DNA from: Gemmobacter aquarius
Lineage (GTDB): Bacteria; Pseudomonadota; Alphaproteobacteria; Rhodobacterales; Rhodobacteraceae
Length of the DNA stretch: 64,000 bases
Direction: 5' to 3'
Assembly: GCF_003060865.1 (NCBI RefSeq)
Contig: NZ_CP028918.1
Location: forward strand, 2,158,001 to 2,222,000
Below, in pieces: positions 19,661-27,091 of this stretch. Every line of letters starts with the position of its first letter. Positions within the stretch are counted from its first letter, which is position 1. The position numbers and the translations under genes are program-made. The notes beneath the pieces were generated by a model. The model was not told where the DNA came from. It searched no databases and saw only the letters and a list, made by a program, of their open reading frames with translations.

Positions 19661-20602
19661 TCAGCCTTCCGGCGGCAGGATCGCCCCCGTCCGCTCGACG
19701 ATAAGCCTGTAATGTTCCGGCCTGCGGTGGCGGGCGAAGTTGAAGATCGTCTCCTTGTAGATGCGCCCCATATCCAGATCGCACTTCGCGGTGATCACCT
19801 CGTCTTCCACCGTGACCGCCTGCGCCACGATCTCGCCCGAGGGCGCGATGATCACGCTTTGCCCGCCCATGCGCGACCCTTCCTCGGTCCCGCATTTCGC
19901 CGTGCCCACCACCCAGGTCGCGTTCTGGTAGGCCCCGGCCTGCATCGACAGGTGGTTATGAAACAGCGTCAGGCTGTTCACGGCCTCGTCGCCGGTGTGG
20001 TCGAAGGGCGTGTTGTAGCCCAGCATGACCATATCGACCCCCTGCAAGCCCATGACCCGATAGGTTTCCGGCCAGCGCCTGTCGTTGCAGATCGCCATGC
20101 CCATGACCCCGCCAAAGCCACGAAACACAGGAAAGCCCAGATCGCCCGGTTCGAAATACCGCTTTTCCAGATGCTGGAACGCCCGCCCCGCCTGCGGAGC
20201 GTCATGGCCGGGCAAATGCACCTTGCGGTACTTCCCGATGATCCGGCCCGAAGCATCGACAAGAATGCTGGTGTTGAACCGCCGCTTCACCCCGCCTTCC
20301 TCTACCAGTTCGGCATAGCCAAGGTTGAAGCCGATCCCCAGCCGCTGCGCCTCGTCGAACAGGGGCATCGTGGCTGCACAAGGCATCTCGGCCTCGTAGA
20401 AACTGTCCAGCTCCGCCTCGTCCTCGATCATCCAGCGCGGAAAGAACGTGGTCAGTGCCAGTTCGGGAAACACCACAAGCTCGCAGCCTCGCGCTTTGGC
20501 CTCGCGCATCATTGCAACCAGCCGCCGCACGGTATCGATCCGCGTCTCGGAACGCCCAATCGGCCCCATCTGCGCCGCTGCCGTGATCAAATGCCGTGCC
20601 AT
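19661..20602 (-). CDS. N-carbamoyl-D-amino-acid hydrolase-like carbon-nitrogen hydrolase
   Basis: Nitrilase-superfamily amidohydrolase. Close family features of N-carbamoyl-D-amino-acid amidohydrolase are readable over 313 residues: catalytic Glu in FPELALTTFFPRW, catalytic Lys in KYRKVHLPGH, catalytic Cys in MAICNDRRWPETYRVMG, plus QHLEKRYFEPGDLGFPVF. It would release ammonia, CO2 and an amino acid from an N-carbamoyl amino acid, the product of hydantoin ring opening. That matches its place upstream of hyuA/hyuB. Confidence 0.88.
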   Translation of the reverse strand: MARHLITAAAQMGPIGRSETRIDTVRRLVAMMREAKARGCELVVFPELALTTFFPRWMIEDEAELDSFYEAEMPCAATMPLFDEAQRLGIGFNLGYAELVEEGGVKRRFNTSILVDASGRIIGKYRKVHLPGHDAPQAGRAFQHLEKRYFEPGDLGFPVFRGFGGVMGMAICNDRRWPETYRVMGLQGVDMVMLGYNTPFDHTGDEAVNSLTLFHNHLSMQAGAYQNATWVVGTAKCGTEEGSRMGGQSVIIAPSGEIVAQAVTVEDEVITAKCDLDMGRIYKETIFNFARHRRPEHYRLIVERTGAILPPEG

Positions 20603-20614
20603 GCCCGCACCTTC

Positions 20615-21736
20615 TCAGGAAAACTCGCGCCGCAGCGCCACCCCGTGTTCGTCCTTGGCAGGCACCGGCCCCGTGCCGATGCCGCCATCGTCGAAGCGCA
20701 CACCCCGCGCCATCATCCGCACGGGGCCAGTCGGGCTGTCCACCGTCACATGCCGCGCCTGCGGATGGGCCTGCAAATCGTCCAGATCGGCCACCCGCGC
20801 ACAGGCGATGCCCGCCCCGCGCAGCACATCGATCGCCGCGTCCCGGGTTAACAGTTGCAACACCGGCGCGATCAGCGCCTCGACCTCGTCGCGATGCGCG
20901 ACGCGGGCCACATTGGTGGCATAGCGCGGATCTTGCCCCAAGTCGGGCCGCCCAATTACATCAGTGCACATGGCCTGCCATTCGCGGTCGCTTTGCACCG
21001 CGAGCAGCACCTCGCCCCCTACGGCACAGGCAAAACCCGCATAGGGCGCGATCGAGGGATGCCGCAACCCCACCCGCCCCGGCGCTACGCCACCATAGGC
21101 GGCCTGCAGATAGGGAACATTCATCCAGTCGGCCATAGTGTGGAACAACGAGACCTCGACATGCCGGCCCTGCCCTGTCCGCCCCCGCGCGATCAAGGAT
21201 TGCAGCACGCCGGCAAAGGCCGTTTCCCCGGCCGCGATATCGCAGACCGAAATTCCCACCCGCGCTGCACCCTCCGGTGTGCCATTGATCGACAAAAGCC
21301 CACTTTCGCCTTGAATCAGCATGTCATAGGCCTTGGCATCACGGAAAGGCCCGTCTTCGCCATAACCCGAAATCGACACGTAGATCAGCGCCGGATGCGC
21401 GGCCCGCATCGCCGCGGCCCCCACGCCCAGCCGGTCGGTCGCGCCGGGCGCAAGGTTCTGCACGAACACATCCGCCTGCGCGATCATCCGCTTGAGCACC
21501 GCCAGATCGTCACCCTCCCGCAGGTCGAGGCAGATCGATTCTTTCCCGCGGTTGATCCAGACGAAATAGGCACTTTCGCCATGTACCAGCCGGTCATACC
21601 CCCGCGAGAAATCGCCCTCGGGCCGTTCGACCTTGATCACCCGCGCCCCGGCATCCGCCAGACGCGCGGTTGCCAGCGGCGCCGCCACGGCCTGCTCCAG
21701 CGACACGACCAAAAGCCCCTCTAGATCGCGGCTCAT
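20615..21736 (-). CDS. CaiB/BaiF family (class III) CoA-transferase
   Basis: Transfers CoA between carboxylic acids in the cytoplasm. The 373-residue product starts MSRDLEGLLVVSLEQAVAAP at ATG 21736, which overlaps the acyl-CoA dehydrogenase stop. Family features are ADAGARVIKVERPEGDFSRGYD (core ARVIKVERPEGDFSRGYD), the catalytic Asp region GESAYFVWINRGKESICLDL, and SGYGEDGPFRDAKAYDM. With the neighbouring dehydrogenase and hydratase it suggests CoA activation of a short-chain acid. Confidence 0.87.
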   Translation of the reverse strand: MSRDLEGLLVVSLEQAVAAPLATARLADAGARVIKVERPEGDFSRGYDRLVHGESAYFVWINRGKESICLDLREGDDLAVLKRMIAQADVFVQNLAPGATDRLGVGAAAMRAAHPALIYVSISGYGEDGPFRDAKAYDMLIQGESGLLSINGTPEGAARVGISVCDIAAGETAFAGVLQSLIARGRTGQGRHVEVSLFHTMADWMNVPYLQAAYGGVAPGRVGLRHPSIAPYAGFACAVGGEVLLAVQSDREWQAMCTDVIGRPDLGQDPRYATNVARVAHRDEVEALIAPVLQLLTRDAAIDVLRGAGIACARVADLDDLQAHPQARHVTVDSPTGPVRMMARGVRFDDGGIGTGPVPAKDEHGVALRREFS

Positions 21737-22902
21737 GCCGATGGTCCATAACTTTTGGGCAGGCCCAGCACCTGTTCGGCGATATAGCATAGGATCAGGT
21801 TGGTGCTGATCGGGGCCACCTGATACAGGCGCGCCTCGCGGAACTTGCGCTCCACGTCGTATTCCTCGGCAAAGCCAAAGCCGCCGTGGGTCTGCAGGCA
21901 GGCCTCTGCCGCCTCCCAACTCGCATCGGCGGCCAGCATCTTGGCCGTATTCGCCTCGACACCAGGATTTTGACCTGCATCATACATCGCGGCGGCACGA
22001 TAGACGATCGCCTCGGCCCCCAGCATATGTGCGTAGGCCCGCGCCAGCGGGAACTGCACCCCCTGATTGCGCCCGATCGGGTGCCCGAACACCACGCGCT
22101 CGCGGGCATAGGCCGACCCTTTTTCCAAAAACCACTTGGCATCCCCGATACATTCGGCCGCAATCAGGATGCGCTCGGAATTCATCCCCGACAGGATATA
22201 GCGAAACCCCTTGTCCTCCTCGCCCACCAGCGCATCGGCGGGGACGCGGACATTCTCGAAGAACACTTCGGTGGTGGCATGGTTCATCATCGTGCGGATC
22301 GGCCGGATCGTCACTCCGTCCAGCCCGCGCAGATCGACCAGAAACACGGACAAACCCTCGGTACGAGACGTTGCCTGTTCGCGCGGCGTGGTGCGCGCCA
22401 GCAGCACCATCAGGTCGGAATGCTCGGCCCGACTGGTCCACAGCTTCTGCCCGTTGATGACGTAATGGCCCCCGTCCCGCCGCGCTGTGGTCTGCAAGGC
22501 CAGCGTATCGGTGCCACTTGTCGGCTCGGTCACGCCAAAGGCCTGCAAGCGCAACCGCCCGGCTGCGATCTCGGGCAGGTAGCGCAGCTTTTGCGCGTCC
22601 GACCCGTGGCGCAGCACCGTCCCCATCGTATACATCTGTGCATGACAGGCCGCAGCATTGCAGCCCTGACGGTGAATTTCCTCTAGGATCACCGCTGCCG
22701 CCGTGAGGCTTAGCCCAGATCCACCATATTCTTCGGGGATCATCGCGGCCAGCCACCCCTCGCGCATCAGCGCGCTGACAAAGTCTTCCGGATAAGCCCG
22801 CAGTGCATCAAGATCGCGCCAATAGCTCCCCGGAAAACCCGAGCAGACCGCAGCCACGCCTTGGCGCAAATCATCATATCCGGCCGTGGGATGATGGCCC
22901 AT
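21733..22902 (-). CDS. Acyl-CoA dehydrogenase family protein
   Basis: FAD-dependent acyl-CoA dehydrogenase, alpha-beta desaturation. The 389-residue product has an N-terminal helical domain (MIPEEYGGSGLSLTAAAVILEE core PEEYGGSGLSLTAAAVILE), the FAD/substrate site FGVTEPTSGTDT, VINGQKLWTSRAEHSDLM, and the C-terminal THGGFGFAEEYDVERKFREAR (core THGGFGFAEEYDVERKFR). It is the first gene of the minus-strand cluster and is coupled to the CaiB gene by ATGA. Confidence 0.9.
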   Translation of the reverse strand: MGHHPTAGYDDLRQGVAAVCSGFPGSYWRDLDALRAYPEDFVSALMREGWLAAMIPEEYGGSGLSLTAAAVILEEIHRQGCNAAACHAQMYTMGTVLRHGSDAQKLRYLPEIAAGRLRLQAFGVTEPTSGTDTLALQTTARRDGGHYVINGQKLWTSRAEHSDLMVLLARTTPREQATSRTEGLSVFLVDLRGLDGVTIRPIRTMMNHATTEVFFENVRVPADALVGEEDKGFRYILSGMNSERILIAAECIGDAKWFLEKGSAYARERVVFGHPIGRNQGVQFPLARAYAHMLGAEAIVYRAAAMYDAGQNPGVEANTAKMLAADASWEAAEACLQTHGGFGFAEEYDVERKFREARLYQVAPISTNLILCYIAEQVLGLPKSYGPSA

Positions 22903-23375
22903 TCAACACCTCGCAACGCTCAACTTCTTTCTGGCAGAAAAGTCCGCGTGGATGATGACGGTATTCGGCGCATCCAGTTATCCGCTGGGGATATGGGTAG
23001 GAAGCCAAGAACGGCCACGCGGCGCGATCTTCAACAACGTCCCGATCATTCTGGCGAAATCAGCGGGCGTCACCAGCCTTTCACCCTGACTGAAGCCGGA
23101 AAACTCTGCCTTCGGACTTGAGATCGTTTCCAAGATGTCCTCGCCGTTGACAGCTTGGGCGACAATCCAACCGAGCCGCGAACCCGTACGAGGGGAACCG
23201 GCTGCCAGTCAGCGCGTCTTTCACGTGCGGATAAGCACTCCGAACGCCAGATAGGCCTCTATCGCATCGCGCCCGCGTCTAAGCGATGAGAGTTCGTCTC
23301 GCATGTAGGGCTCCGCCCGATGATGCTGCGTCAGCACGTTAAGCCCGCCGGACAAGATCATACAGGGAAAAGCTC
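22903..23375. other. Intergenic region (473 bp) between acyl-CoA dehydrogenase and tRNA-Cys
   Basis: No supported gene. A short minus-strand frame (23221-23361, 46 codons) follows the tRNA, but it has no recognisable domain or ribosome site. Between 22990 and 23220 all minus-strand frames are interrupted. A degraded mobile-element remnant is possible but not shown. The promoter for the dehydrogenase operon should lie near 22905-23000. Confidence 0.4.
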
Positions 23376-23449
23376 TGGAGGCGGGTACCGGAATCGAACC
23401 GGTCTTCACGGATTTGCAATCCGCTGCGTAACCTCTCCGCCAACCCGCC
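23376..23449 (-). tRNA. tRNA-Cys (GCA)
   Basis: Complete 74-nt cloverleaf with encoded CCA. The acceptor pairs GGCGGGT with ACCCGCC and is followed by U73 and CCA (23376-23379). The anticodon stem-loop reads GCGGA-TTGCAAA-TCCGT, giving GCA, and the T-loop GGTTCGATTCC is normal. It is the prophage attachment site: the 5' half (23413-23449) lies inside the 38-bp repeat and so came from the phage, while the 3' half is original host DNA. The integrase stop codon ends 15 bp upstream of its 5' end. The duplicate 5' half is at 42309-42345. Confidence 0.96.
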
Positions 23450-23450
23450 A
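23413..23450. repeat. attL: 38-bp prophage attachment repeat within tRNA-Cys
   Basis: Identical over 38 bp to 42309-42346. It runs from the anticodon loop to 1 nt past the 5' end of tRNA-Cys, so the crossover lies in the 5' half of the gene rather than the more usual 3' half. Confidence 0.93.
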
Positions 23451-23463
23451 GAGCCTTGCGTTC

Positions 23464-23490
23464 ACTATGTTTTCTCCCCGTCGCCGTCAA
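23464..23490 (-). promoter_or_regulatory. Phage-supplied replacement promoter for tRNA-Cys, overlapping the integrase stop
   Basis: Reading the minus strand, -35 TTGACG (23485-23490) and -10 CATAGT (23464-23469) are 15 nt apart, and the tRNA begins 14 nt after the -10. The integrase stop TAG lies inside the -10 hexamer. The displaced host promoter at the other prophage end (42360-42386: TTGCAC, 15 nt, TATAGT, 14 nt to the tRNA half) has exactly the same geometry. The sequence match is direct; promoter activity is inference. Confidence 0.65.
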
Positions 23491-24538
23491 GGCGTATCGT
23501 TTCGCGTATCACGTCCTTTTTTGTTCCGTATCTGTTCGCCCGCTTGGTCGCCGCCGTGTCCGATCGCATGACTTGCCGCGCAAGCCCCGCATACTTGACC
23601 ACCATCGCCCGCGAATTGTGCCCGCTGTAGGCTTGTATTTCCTCATCATCGCAGCCGGACCAAGCCAGCTCCATGATCCCCCGGTATCGCAAGGCGTGCA
23701 GGTCGAACGCCTCGAGGCCAAGCCGCTTACGCTCTTGCAGCATCACCCAAGCCAAGGGCCTATAGCTCATCGGGTCGCCGTCGCGCTTGCGCAAGATCGC
23801 GCCCTTCGGGTTGCCGCCCGCCGCCGCCTTGGCCGCGTCCAGCGCCGCCCTTAGCTCCGCCGTGCAGGGCAAGGAAAGCGCCTTGTCGGTCTTACCCTGC
23901 ACCAGCTCGAGCCGTTCGCCGTCATAGTCCGACCACTTGAACCGGCACCAATCGGCGGGCCGCTGGACGCTCCCCACCCCAAGCTCAAAGATCAGCCGGG
24001 GCAACGGCTCCGCCTTTTCCCGCCAAAGCGCCACCGCCTCATCCGTCCAAGGAAGGTGCGGGGCTTGCCGGTCCTTCGGCATCTTCAAGGGTCGCGCCCC
24101 TCGAGCTGCGTTTTCCGTCTGCCATCCCAAGTCAATCGAGACTTCCAGCAAGACCACAAGCACCGTGCGCAAGAGGTTCGCAAAGCGCACCCTATGCCGG
24201 TTAGCCTCGAGGGCGGCAAGCACATCGGCCCGCCGGGTCTTGGTCGCATCCTTAGTGCCGTTGCGCTCTAGGATGTATTCAAGCACCTGCTCATAATCAG
24301 CCCGCGTCCGGGTTTTAAGGGACAACCACCGATCGCCCGCCCGGTATGCCTTGACCAGCTCCGCCCAAGAGGTTCGGCCCGCCGTCCGCCCGTTGATTAT
24401 ATCCCAATACGCCCGGTCAAATTCTTCGGTTCCATGCGTGCCAGAAATGCGGAAATACTTTCCGGCCCGCCGCACATACCATCGCCGCCCGTCCGGGGTC
24501 CAAGGCTCGAGGGGCTTTGCCTTTGGTCGCCTCACCAT
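23465..24538 (-). CDS. int: Phage integrase, tyrosine recombinase
   Basis: Site-specific recombinase of 357 residues catalysing insertion at tRNA-Cys. An N-terminal arm/core-binding region (about 1-160, with LVKAYRAGDRWLSLKTRTRADY core AYRAGDRWLSLKTRTRADY) is followed by the catalytic domain. Candidate active-site residues are Arg in GSVQRPADW, Lys in QGKTDKAL, His-x-x-Arg in DLHALRYRG, His in YSGHNSR and the nucleophile Tyr in VVKYAGLA. It overlaps the excisionase-like gene by 7 bp. Its 3' end carries the putative tRNA-Cys promoter described separately. Confidence 0.93.
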   Translation of the reverse strand: MVRRPKAKPLEPWTPDGRRWYVRRAGKYFRISGTHGTEEFDRAYWDIINGRTAGRTSWAELVKAYRAGDRWLSLKTRTRADYEQVLEYILERNGTKDATKTRRADVLAALEANRHRVRFANLLRTVLVVLLEVSIDLGWQTENAARGARPLKMPKDRQAPHLPWTDEAVALWREKAEPLPRLIFELGVGSVQRPADWCRFKWSDYDGERLELVQGKTDKALSLPCTAELRAALDAAKAAAGGNPKGAILRKRDGDPMSYRPLAWVMLQERKRLGLEAFDLHALRYRGIMELAWSGCDDEEIQAYSGHNSRAMVVKYAGLARQVMRSDTAATKRANRYGTKKDVIRETIRLDGDGEKT

Positions 24539-24738
24539 TGCATCGCCCCGCCGCCTATCATTTCCCCCCGGATCACCGCCGCCAGCTCCGCCACGTCGAA
24601 CCGCTCGAGGCCCCCGATATTCCGGGGGCCGGGCAAGTGTCCTGCCGCGACCAGCCGCCGAAGATCGGCGGGGGCCATGTCCAAGAGCTGCGCCGCCCGC
24701 TTCTCCGTTGCAAAGATCGGCTCATCACGCTTTGCCAT
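24532..24738 (-). CDS. Excisionase-like small HTH protein
   Basis: A 68-residue protein with a MerR/AlpA-like winged HTH (ATEKRAAQLLDMAPADLRRLVAAG then LPGPRNIGGLERFDVAEL; cores ATEKRAAQLLDMAPADLRRL and LPGPRNIGGLERFDVAEL). Its position directly upstream of, and overlapping, the integrase gene suggests a recombination directionality factor. It could also be a small regulator. Confidence 0.65.
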   Translation of the reverse strand: MAKRDEPIFATEKRAAQLLDMAPADLRRLVAAGHLPGPRNIGGLERFDVAELAAVIRGEMIGGGAMQW

Positions 24739-24982
24739 GTCGCACCGTCCGCCATGTTGCGCCCCACCCCTCGAACGGCATGGGGTCGCCCGCCTTCTTC
24801 TTTGAAACCGGGTCTTGCGCTCGATCGCCGATCACATGCGGGCGCCCTAGGTGCGACACCACGGCATAGACCTTGCCGACCGTGTAGCGGGCCGGGTTGT
24901 CCGTTGTGACACACAAGACCTCATCGCCGGGTTGCGCCCCGGTTTCCCCGATCGAGGGGAACACACCGACACGCGCATTCAT
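24725..24982 (-). CDS. Hypothetical phage protein (85 aa)
   Basis: Not recognised. It reads MNARVGVFPSIGETGAQPGD followed by a beta-rich stretch (VLCVTTDNPARYTVGKVYAVV) that resembles small SH3-like barrel proteins of phage early regions; this is only an impression. It overlaps both neighbours (14 bp with the excisionase-like gene, 4 bp with the zinc-ribbon gene), which supports that it is translated. Confidence 0.55.
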   Translation of the reverse strand: MNARVGVFPSIGETGAQPGDEVLCVTTDNPARYTVGKVYAVVSHLGRPHVIGDRAQDPVSKKKAGDPMPFEGWGATWRTVRHGKA

Positions 24983-25236
24983 GCCCTAGCCCTCCGCGCC
25001 CCGTTCGGGTCACCCCAAACAATTCCCGCAGCCAAGGACGCCGCCCGCCACCTGTTATTCCACCGCGCAACCACCAGCTCCGCCCGGTTGCCTTCCTCCC
25101 AATGCCCGCAGCCGGGGCAATGCAGGTAGTAGGTCAAGGGCGGGGCCATCCACCCGCTGCAAGGCTCGATCATGCCGCAGGGGCACGCCTCGAACCGCAA
25201 GCCATCAAAGGCATGATCCGCTTGATTGCTCATCAT
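24979..25236 (-). CDS. Lar-like (restriction alleviation type) zinc-ribbon protein
   Basis: An 85-residue protein with Cys pairs FEACPCGMIEPC and LHCPGCGHWE, then the characteristic ending VVARWNNRW. This C-x-C...CxxCG...WN.R layout is that of Lar-type restriction-alleviation and related small phage zinc ribbons. The role is inferred: modulating host restriction or simply binding nucleic acid. It overlaps both neighbouring genes by 4 bp. Confidence 0.6.
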   Translation of the reverse strand: MMSNQADHAFDGLRFEACPCGMIEPCSGWMAPPLTYYLHCPGCGHWEEGNRAELVVARWNNRWRAASLAAGIVWGDPNGARRARA

Positions 25237-25433
25237 TCTTCCCCCTCAAGGAAAATTCCGAACGCTTGGTGCAGCCCGTGCGGATCGAGGCCCGACGATT
25301 GCCCAAGAGCCTTAGCTGCGCAGAAAAGCGCCATGATCCGTTCCGAAGTGCTGCCATCGGGCAGGGCTTGCACAACCGCACCGATTGCCGCGACACCCGC
25401 GCCGCGCACCCGGCTTTCCGTTGCCCGCTTCAT
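25233..25433 (-). CDS. Hypothetical phage protein (66 aa)
   Basis: Not recognised. It is predicted helical and acidic at the end (GIFLEGEE), with 4-bp overlaps on both sides inside the early operon, which is the main support for translation. Confidence 0.5.
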   Translation of the reverse strand: MKRATESRVRGAGVAAIGAVVQALPDGSTSERIMALFCAAKALGQSSGLDPHGLHQAFGIFLEGEE

Positions 25434-25684
25434 TCGCTCACACCCTCAGCCATCGCCCGCCGCGCCGCCGCCGCAGTCAGGGCCAAGCCCGCCGCCGAAC
25501 CGCCGCCGCCGTTCCACGTCGCAACCGCCAAAGCCGGGGATGCTTCCGCCCCGCCTTCCGCGCCGCACCCGCCAAGCTCAGGATCGCAGACAACGCGCCA
25601 GCCGCCGGGGCCGTCCCGCAGCTCCGCTACGTCATACTTGCAACTGCACACGTTCAGCCAAACCGGCTTAAATGACATTTTCAC
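25430..25684 (-). CDS. Second Lar-like zinc-ribbon protein
   Basis: An 84-residue protein with LNVCSCKYDV, a second Cys pair VVCDPELGGCGAEGG, and the W-N-G ending ALAVATWNGG. The layout matches the protein at 24979-25236 but the sequence is quite different. It is a candidate anti-restriction or nucleic-acid-binding protein; the C-terminal 20 residues are Ala-rich. Confidence 0.5.
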   Translation of the reverse strand: MKMSFKPVWLNVCSCKYDVAELRDGPGGWRVVCDPELGGCGAEGGAEASPALAVATWNGGGGSAAGLALTAAAARRAMAEGVSE

Positions 25685-25863
25685 GCCGCCACCCCTTCGG
25701 CTTTTCCGTCAAGGTCGGGTTGATCCTGCGGCACGGTAAAGCCGCGCTCGATCAGCAAGAGAACCTCGCTGTTGATGCTCCGCCGGTTGCGCTCCGCCGA
25801 AGCCTTGATTTTGTCGCGCATATGCTCAGGCCAGCGCACGTTGAATTGCGGGGTGCGGTTCAT
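25681..25863 (-). CDS. Arc-like ribbon-helix-helix DNA-binding protein
   Basis: A 60-residue RHH protein: the strand QFNVRWPEHMRDKIKASAER is followed by NRRSINSEVLLLIERG, the typical Arc/MetJ helix pair. It is the first gene of the leftward early operon leading to integrase. It is divergent from another RHH gene across a 120-bp control region that contains a dyad. Confidence 0.78.
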   Translation of the reverse strand: MNRTPQFNVRWPEHMRDKIKASAERNRRSINSEVLLLIERGFTVPQDQPDLDGKAEGVAA

Positions 25864-25881
25864 GTTAGGTCTTTCCTTTCA

Positions 25882-25922
25882 TAGTTAGTCACTACCACCC
25901 GCCAAGATGTAGTAACTAACTA
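25882..25922. promoter_or_regulatory. Putative operator dyad between the divergent RHH genes
   Basis: Near-perfect inverted repeat: TAGTTAGTCACTAC (25882-25895) and GTAGTAACTAACTA (25909-25922), one mismatch, 13-bp spacer. It sits in the AT-rich gap 25864-25983 between two genes for Arc-like proteins, so it is a natural binding site for one or both and a likely lysogeny control point. Binding is inference. Confidence 0.6.
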
Positions 25923-25983
25923 TTATTGCGGCAAGCTCTTTTTCATACCAGCTTACTACCATACCGGCCCAAGGGGTTCCCAA

Positions 25984-26328
25984 ATGCCCGATCCGATCCG
26001 CCACACCTACCCAAGCGGCACGCAAGACCAATTCAACCTCAGGCTACCCGGCGGCTTGCGGGAACGGATCAAGAAGGCCGCAGAGGACGAAGGCCGCAGC
26101 ATGAATGCGGAAATCGTCGCAACCCTTCTCGAGAAATACCCCGAGCCAACAGAGGATTACCGCCCGATCCTCGAGCTATTCCGCCACATCAACGCCGCCG
26201 AAAATGACGCTGAATTTTTCGCCCGCGTGCAATCCATCAACGAATTTTTCCACCGATCGAACGCCGATATTGTCGCCAAGACTTCGGACGGGGGAACCCT
26301 GACAATCGAAGTCAAACACCGCCGCTAG
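25984..26328 (+). CDS. Arc-like ribbon-helix-helix regulator with C-terminal extension
   Basis: The only plus-strand gene in the prophage. The product is 114 residues; the RHH unit reads FNLRLPGGLRERIKKAAEDE then GRSMNAEIVATLLEKYP. A C-terminal extension of about 60 residues (ending GGTLTIEVKHRR) may mediate oligomerisation. Its isolation, divergent from the early operon, is how phage repressor genes are usually placed. It ends 4 bp into the last lysis-side gene (convergent). Confidence 0.75.
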   Translation: MPDPIRHTYPSGTQDQFNLRLPGGLRERIKKAAEDEGRSMNAEIVATLLEKYPEPTEDYRPILELFRHINAAENDAEFFARVQSINEFFHRSNADIVAKTSDGGTLTIEVKHRR

Positions 26329-26651
26329 GCAAAGATCGCATCGAAGATATCGCCGGAAAGCTCACCCGCGATAACTGGACGGTCAGACCGCGCCGCCTGC
26401 AACCAAACCGCATCCAAGGCCCGGATCAGGGCGAAGTGACGCGACCCGAACGGCAAGCCGGTAATCTGCCCATAGGCCACCAGCTCCGCCGCCGTGATCG
26501 GCAAGGGCACGCCCTGCGCAAACCGCCGCCCGTCAGACAGCGCCGAAAACGCTTGCCAGAACACCACGCCCGCCTCAGGCACCCTTACCCCCCGGCGGGT
26601 TGCTAGGCTTTGCTCAAGCGCCGCCACAAGAAGCCGGGTAAGGTTATTCAC
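26325..26651 (-). CDS. Hypothetical phage protein, possibly tail-chaperone-like (108 aa)
   Basis: The start is taken as GTG 26651 because it overlaps the Rz1 stop (GTGAATAA); upstream codons are Arg-rich and fall inside Rz1. The part PLPITAAELVAYGQITGLPF plus ALIRALDAVWLQAARSDR resembles a small family seen near tail-tube genes in alphaproteobacterial prophages, but here it closes the lysis cassette. Function unassigned. Confidence 0.5.
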   Translation of the reverse strand: MNNLTRLLVAALEQSLATRRGVRVPEAGVVFWQAFSALSDGRRFAQGVPLPITAAELVAYGQITGLPFGSRHFALIRALDAVWLQAARSDRPVIAGELSGDIFDAIFA

Positions 26652-26868
26652 CGCCGCCCCCGATCGTCGCCACCGCCGCAAGCTTTGCGTTCGCACACAA
26701 GCGCCCCGATCGCTCCGCAGCGCCCGCCCGCAAAAGCTCCCCTTCGGTCGCGGGCGTTCGGCCCTGCCATCCGGGGCACGGGGTCAGCATATCCGGCGGA
26801 ATGATCGGCAACGGGTCAGGGCCACACCCTGCTAGAACCGCGCCGCAGATAATCAGACAAAGGCGCAT
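26644..26868 (-). CDS. Rz1-like outer-membrane spanin lipoprotein
   Basis: Starting at ATG 26868, MRLCLIICGAVLAGCGPDP is a lipoprotein signal with lipobox LAGC, followed by Pro-rich PDPLPIIPPDMLTPCPGW. The gene begins inside the 3' end of the Rz-like gene in another frame, the classic Rz/Rz1 arrangement. With Rz it would span the periplasm and fuse membranes in the last step of lysis. Confidence 0.75.
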   Translation of the reverse strand: MRLCLIICGAVLAGCGPDPLPIIPPDMLTPCPGWQGRTPATEGELLRAGAAERSGRLCANAKLAAVATIGGGGE

Positions 26869-27091
26869 CGGCCCCGACCCCCTCTTGCAATTCCCGATCG
26901 AGCCGCGCCGCCTCGAGCTGCGCCGCCTCGAGCTTGGCAACGGTTTCCCGTCGCGCCTTCTCAGTCACCACCAGCCGCGCCGCCTCGAGCTGCGCCGCGT
27001 CCCGTTCCTCGATCGCCCCGGATAGCCGCCACGATTGCACCGCGACCAGAACCACCAGGGCGAATATTACCGCCGCCGCCGCCCGGATCAT
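26816..27091 (-). CDS. Rz-like inner-membrane spanin
   Basis: The 91-residue product starts at ATG 27091, which overlaps the endolysin stop (ATGA). One N-terminal membrane segment (AAAVIFALVVLVAVQSW) precedes a long charged coiled coil rich in Glu/Ala/Arg with a near-repeat AAQLEAARL (twice). This matches an i-spanin. The coiled-coil DNA repeat makes the region locally repetitive (gccgcctcgagct, several times near 26905-26995). Confidence 0.75.
   Translation of the reverse strand: MIRAAAAVIFALVVLVAVQSWRLSGAIEERDAAQLEAARLVVTEKARRETVAKLEAAQLEAARLDRELQEGVGADAPLSDYLRRGSSRVWP

Noticed and set aside
22990..23230. Group II intron or transposase remnant
   Set aside because: Frames are all interrupted and no catalytic motif or terminal repeat was recognised, so only a non-coding gap is reported.
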